From positions 6,455,950-6,519,949 of the forward strand of contig CM031603.1 of NCBI GenBank assembly GCA_018398815.1: DNA of 64,000 nt, in the 5' to 3' direction. Below are positions 59,423 through 64,000 of this stretch, in pieces. The position numbers and the translations under genes were made by a program. The notes under the pieces were generated by a model. It saw only the letters and a list, made by a program, of their open reading frames with translations. It had not been told where the DNA came from and searched no databases. Within the stretch, counting starts at the first letter, position 1, and each line of letters starts with the position of its first letter. This stretch comes from Conus ventricosus (lineage: Eukaryota; Mollusca; Gastropoda; Neogastropoda; Conidae).

Positions 59423-59520
59423 GTGGCCGAGGCCCTCGCTCCATGCATGGCAATTTTTCACGTTCCAGATCTACCGAGCATTTTGATGTGGCCTCCAAAA
59501 TTGCGCAGTCTCCGTTCCGG
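59423..59520 (+). CDS. Candidate exon of an unidentified plus-strand gene
   Basis: Bounded by a good acceptor (TGGATTTCACAG before GTGGCC) and an ideal donor (TTCCGG before GTAAGT). The only convincing frame gives GRGPRSMHGNFSRSRSTEHF then DVASKIAQSPFR, with Arg/Ser-rich start and no stop; the exon would be entered in phase 1 and left in phase 0. GC content rises within it compared with the flanks. I do not recognise the protein and found no neighbouring exon, so it may belong to a gene running right, divergent from NOL6. Confidence 0.45.
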
Positions 59521-60392
59521 GTAAGTGGAAAAAAGCGTTTAGCGTTTACACACACTGACATGTGGTGTGAAATTATCATCGTTCATGCTCCCTGGTCAGG
59601 TGTCTTAAACATTTTTTCTGGAGTTACTCTGATTTTTTTTTACTCTTTAAGTGTTTGTGTACATGTGTTGGTGATGGTGGTAAGAGAGGAGGGGAGAAGG
59701 GAAGGGCATGAGGACTGTATTCTGTGCTTGGTTCCTGTAACAAAATCATGTTGACAGGTCACTGAGAGAGTGCCTTATTCATAGCAGTCTTCGTTATTCT
59801 GTTTTGTTTTCCATGCTCCATCACGTCATGAGGGGGGCCCATTGTTATGTGGTTAGAGTTTTTGCCAATGGAGCTGAGGGCTGTGAGTGCATATCACACG
59901 TGGAGCCAGGGGGGGGGGGGGGGGGGGGTTGGCTTGAAAATGCTCTCCTGATTTAGTTCAAGGAAGGTCTGTGATGGCAGAAGGAGAGGGTTGGGCTTTA
60001 TTTTCCATCATGCCTTGCCTTAAACAGGGTTAATCACTGACAGTTCATTGCCCCTTCAAGTGATAGGCTATGAGAATTGTAACCTTTTTTTTTTTGTTGC
60101 AAAGTGAGATGACTGCAGGCGGAAATCTAAACAAATCTTAAATAAATGTTAGGGAACGGCCCAGAGAAACGTGGACAAATGAGTCATAAGACAAAACATG
60201 ACGCATTTCAACCTCCTAGGTCTTCTTCAGGCAAGATAAAAACAAATAGGACAACGAAAATTCACTTAGGTTTGATCGCTTCAGAGTTCAGCACAAGGAA
60301 GGTGTTGAATGAGAACGAGGCTGTTGGAAGGGAAATAATGTGTGAGTCAAGGTCATAATGATGATCGTTATATTACTGATAACTTTCTTTTT
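59521..60392. other. Intergenic or intron, no gene seen
   Basis: Single-copy sequence with a G run at 59909-59928. No exon or element was recognised. Confidence 0.4.
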
Positions 60393-62029
60393 GTACTCCC
60401 AGTTCTTATAGAACAGGGAGTACTTAAGAATGGGAACGAAGAAATGCTGTCTGTGTGTGTGTGTGTGTATTGTGTGTGTGTGTGTGTGTGTCTGTCTGTC
60501 TGTCTGTCTGTGTGTCCGTGGTCAAAATGTGTTCCACTTGCTCCAGACAAAACTACTGGACCGATCTTTCTGAAAATTTGTAGGTATGTTTATTATGGGC
60601 TACGGATGATGCCGATGTTTTAGCTTACCGCTATAGCCGTTACTAACGGCTGTAACTGCCTGTAACGGTTTTTCTTCTTTACAGAATATCTCAGAAAGTA
60701 CTTGGCCGATCTTTGTAAAAATGAGCAGTTACGTTCATTATGGGTCACGGATGATGCCCGATGTTTTAGTTCACCTCGTTATAGCCGTTACTAACGGCTG
60801 TAACAGCCTGTAACGGTTTTTCTTCTTTATGGAATATCTCAGAAAGTACTTGGTCGATCTTTCTGAAAATTTGTAGGTATGTTCATTATGGGTCAGAAAT
60901 AATGCCCGATGTTTTAGTTTACCGTTATAACCATTACTAACGGCTGTAACAGCCTGTAACAGCTTTTCTTCTTTATGGAATATCTCGGAAAGTAATAGCC
61001 GACCTTTATGAAAATTAGCAGGAATGTTCATTATGGGTCACGGATGATGCCTGATGTTTTAGTTTGTCCCGTTATAGCCGTTACTAACGGTTGTAACGGC
61101 CTGTAACGGTTTTTCATCTTTATGGAATGTCTCAGAAAGTACTTGGCCAATTTATAAGCGGTTTGGATGATCTTGTGACAAATCGGATCCTCTGCCCATA
61201 TGTAAGTGATGTAATGCTGAAAATGGATTGAACAACCGTTAAAAACCGTTATTCTGCCGTTATTTCTTATATATAGGTGGATTTTAATGAAATTTGGTAA
61301 ATAGAAAGGTTATCACACACAAATGGCACTTCTATATAGTGTTTCAAAATTTGACCATTAAAAACCGTTATTCTTGACATATTGTCCAATTTGGATGAAA
61401 TTTGATATGTACACAGGCTTTAGCCAGTGAGGACTAAAATACCGGTTTCAAAAGTGTATATCGGTTATATAACCGTGAAACCGTTATTTTCCCGTTATTT
61501 TATATATATTGGTGGGTTTTCATGAAATTTGGTATATAGAAAGGTTATCACATACAAATGGCACTTCCATGTAGTGTTTCAAAATTTGACCGTTAAAAAC
61601 CGTTATTCTTGACATATTGTCCAATTTGGATAAAATTTGGTATGTACACAGGCTTTAGCCCAGTGAGGACTAAAATACCGGTTTCAAAAGTGTATATCGG
61701 TTATATAACCGTTAAACCGTTATTTTCCCGTTATTTTTTATATATAGGTGGGTTTTAATGAAATTTGGTATATAGAAAGGTCATCAAACACAAATGGCAC
61801 TTCCATGTAGTGTTTCAAAATCTGACCGTTAAAAACCGTTATTCTTGACATATTGTCCGATTTGGATGAAATTTGGTATGTACACAGGCTTTAGCCCAGT
61901 GAGGACTAAAATACCAGTTTCAAAAGTGTACATCAGTTAAATAACCGTTAAAAACCGTTATTTTGCCTTTATTTCTTATCTCACAAAGCACTTGGCCGAT
62001 TTATAAGCGGTTTGGAAAACTGGGAGTAC
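60393..62029. repeat. Long-period palindrome-rich repeat with inverted ends
   Basis: Bounded by GTACTCCCAGTT (60393) and AACTGGGAGTAC (62029). The left end also forms a hairpin with GGGAGTAC at about 60416. After (GT)n and (GTCT)n come about four units of about 150 bp with GCCGTTACTAACGGC and ATATCTCAGAAAGTACTTGG, then about three units of about 245 bp with AACCGTTATT, ATGAAATTTGGTATATAGAA and GGACTAAAATACCGGTTTCA. No coding potential. Possibly a non-autonomous transposon with satellite-like interior. Confidence 0.6.
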
Positions 62030-62139
62030 GTTTATATGCTTCGCATCTTGTTACTTTTCAAATTCTTTTTTTTATGCCATGATTTCTAGCTATTGCTTTT
62101 GTCCTCTGATGTAGGAAGGCATGTGTTTGCGAGTGTGTA

Positions 62140-62145
62140 TGTACA

Positions 62146-62203
<58 letters not shown>

Positions 62204-62234
62204 GTATGTGTGTGTGTGTGTGTGTGTATGTGCT

Positions 62235-62291
<57 letters not shown>

Positions 62292-62335
62292 ATGTCTGTG
62301 TGAATATGTATGCCACTTGTGTGTGTGTGTGTAAG
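62140..62335. repeat. (GT)n microsatellite region
   Basis: GT runs broken by TATGT, GCTGGTGT and GCATGTCTGTGTGAATATG. Confidence 0.95.
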
Positions 62336-62950
62336 TACATGTGTTTACTAAGTACTTTTTAAAAAGAAATTAAAATACTCCTTTCTTCATATATGAATTT
62401 ACTGTCTAATATTTTTCGTGTGCAGTTTTACTGTTGTTGTTTTAATCTATACTCCCGAGAGCTTTCTGTAATTTTATAAAGGACCCCCAATGTTAAATCT
62501 GAAATTTACATTTTTGTTTTATTTGTATTAGTTGTTATAAGTTGCCAACGCTGAAATAATACCACATAATGTGATCATTTCTTAATACTTGTTAAATCAG
62601 TGATCAATTTGAAAATAAAACCATTTATTCTGTGTTGTTGTTGTTTTAACTGGCGCTGCTGATGAAATAACATATATCTTCAACCATTTCATTTTTAGAT
62701 CGAGAACAATGACTTGTAAGAGGTTTTTTTTGCTGTTTACACAGTTCTTGTGCAGTTTATGCAGTGAACGTTGAACAATCTTTTCTTGTTTCTGTGATGT
62801 TTTGAAAGTTGAAATATTTGATTTGTGTTGATTACCGTTACAATTTAAGCACAATAATTTTGCTTGTGCTATTTTTATACACTGAATCCTCTCATTTAGT
62901 CAGACGTTCTTCCAGTTTCTCTCCTTTTGATAGTCATTTTTATTTCCTCC
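62336..62950. other. AT-rich single-copy sequence, no gene seen
   Basis: No exon or repeat was recognised. Confidence 0.5.
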
Positions 62951-62954
62951 AATT

Positions 62955-63960
62955 TTTTTTTTTTTTTTGCTGATACCTCTCACTGAGTCTCTGTAGAAAA
63001 TCCCCTTCCTGTAGATACTGTTTTCTTTCTTTTTTTTTTCAAGAACAATTTTCTCCACATCTTGTTCGGAGCCCCTTGCATGGCATTTCCCTTCCGTTCA
63101 TTCCAGTTTCCCCAGACATGGCCTCACCATGTCACAATCCCAGCTCTCGCAGTCCACAGAGACCAACTAGTTGTTGATTTGGGCAACCCACCAGAGGAGA
63201 CACTGCACTGCTGCCAAGTTCCTTCGGTGGTGGTCAGTGGTGCCTGTTCTGATCTAACGCACAGCAGGACTTCACACAACGACTGATCTCCCTGCTCATG
63301 ACAGTTGTTGCGTAGTTGGAGAGCCAGCGTGAGTGAGCATCCTGTGGAAAAGACTCCACTACATCCATCCAACAATGGTCCACATGAAATCGGTGGTACC
63401 AACTCACTAAGGGCGTGGATGTGCAAAAGACTCCACTACATCCATCCAACAATGGTCCTTATGAAATCGGTGGTACCAACTCACTAAGGGCGTGGATGTG
63501 CAAAAGACTCCACTACATCCATCCAACAATGGTCCTTATGAAATCAGTGGTACCAACTCACTAAGGGCGTGGATGTGCAAAAGACTCCACTACATCCATC
63601 CAACAATGGTCCTTATGAAATCGGTGGTACCAACTCACTAAGGGCGTGGATGTGCAAAAGACTCCACTACATCCATCCAACAATGGTCCTTATGAAATCG
63701 GTGGTACCAACTCACTAAGGGCGTGGATGTGCAAAAGACTCCACTACATCCATCCAACAATGGTCCATATGAAATCGGTGGTACAAACTCACTAAGGGCG
63801 TGGATGTTCAAAAGACTCCACTACATCCATCCAACAATGGTCCATATGAAATTGGTGGTACCAACTCACTAAGGGCGTGGATGTGGAAAAGGTAAAAAAA
63901 AGGTCACCATGAGAGCAGGGCGTGAAGACTTTTAGACATTTATGATGGTCTAAGATTGAG
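62955..63960 (-). mobile_element. Old relative of the SINE body with internal tandem expansion
   Basis: Shares CAACCCACCAGAGGAGACAC, TGCCTGTTCTGATCTAAC and GGTCACCATGAGAGCAGGGC, in the same order and strand, with the SINE at 39069. It is CpG-poor compared with that copy, as expected of an older one. Between those shared parts lies a 77-bp array. No tRNA head is seen before the window ends. Confidence 0.65.
63340..63893. repeat. 77-bp minisatellite inside the SINE-like copy
   Basis: About seven units with GACTCCACTACATCCATCCA, ACAATGGTCCTTATGAAATC and GGTGGTACCAACTCACTAAG. Unit spacing is exactly 77 bp at 63421, 63498 and 63575. The unit matches, with decay, the SINE segment around 39410-39470. 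Confidence 0.9.
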
Positions 63961-64000
63961 GATGATAAAGATAGGTCAGTAGAGTCCCACTGTGGTCATT

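Noticed and set aside
60146..60358. Small 70-residue plus-strand protein (MLGNGPEKRG...)
   Set aside because: No splice sites, no recognisable domain and no composition shift; a chance frame.

Overview
The window is animal nuclear DNA. It has a spliced gene with GT-AG introns, very many microsatellites and minisatellites, non-LTR retrotransposons, a tRNA-headed SINE, terminal-inverted-repeat transposons and two scaffold gaps (1000 N and 100 N). The LINE and zinc-finger transposon types suggest a lophotrochozoan, most likely a marine mollusc. That is an inference from repeat content only.

The one host gene I recognise lies on the minus strand and fills most of the window: NOL6 (Nrap, the Utp22 homologue of the small-subunit processome). 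A candidate first exon lies at 57891-57968. Further exons follow leftward at about 41.5, 40.1, 38.2, 35.6, 22.6, 16.2, 14.3, 12.6, 8.1 and 1.85 kb. Splice phases agree across the joins I could test. The second coding exon was not found, and the C-terminal part lies beyond position 1.

The 1000-N gap at 32436-33435 sits between two overlapping copies of the same locus (24525-32435 and 33436-49312). The left copy ends at the gap at the base that matches position 49312, and the right copy starts at the base that matches about 24525. This is what two unmerged haplotype contigs look like. The right copy carries a nearly full-length I/Nimb-type LINE (41863-47834, 12-bp target duplication) and a tRNA-derived SINE (39069-39942, 14-bp duplication) that the left copy lacks, so both appear to be polymorphic insertions. 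A separate 1.95-kb block holding one NOL6 exon occurs twice, at 18959-20909 and 22081-24024.

The introns are packed with repeats. Three families of hAT-like elements (2084-4385, 6303-7872, and 9077-11598 with its relative at 55432-56886) share one plan: terminal inverted repeats starting CAG, a G-rich sub-end, a palindrome just inside the other end, and an N-terminal zinc-finger frame with no catalytic domain. The last copy interrupts an older plus-strand LINE. Its sister copy at 9077 is itself interrupted by a TA-flanked element. Two piggyBac-like TTAA-flanked elements lie at 11675-12336 and 24231-26652.

The most unusual pattern is that several NOL6 introns carry minisatellites abutting an exon, with the real splice site (or a close copy) inside the repeat unit. 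Right of NOL6 exon 1 are a reverse-transcriptase remnant, a small gap, one good plus-strand exon of unknown identity (59423-59520), a palindrome-rich long-period repeat (60393-62029) and a SINE-like copy whose interior has become a 77-bp tandem array. Base quality looks poor at 33436-35000 and 49900-54650, so single-base frameshifts there should not be read as biology.
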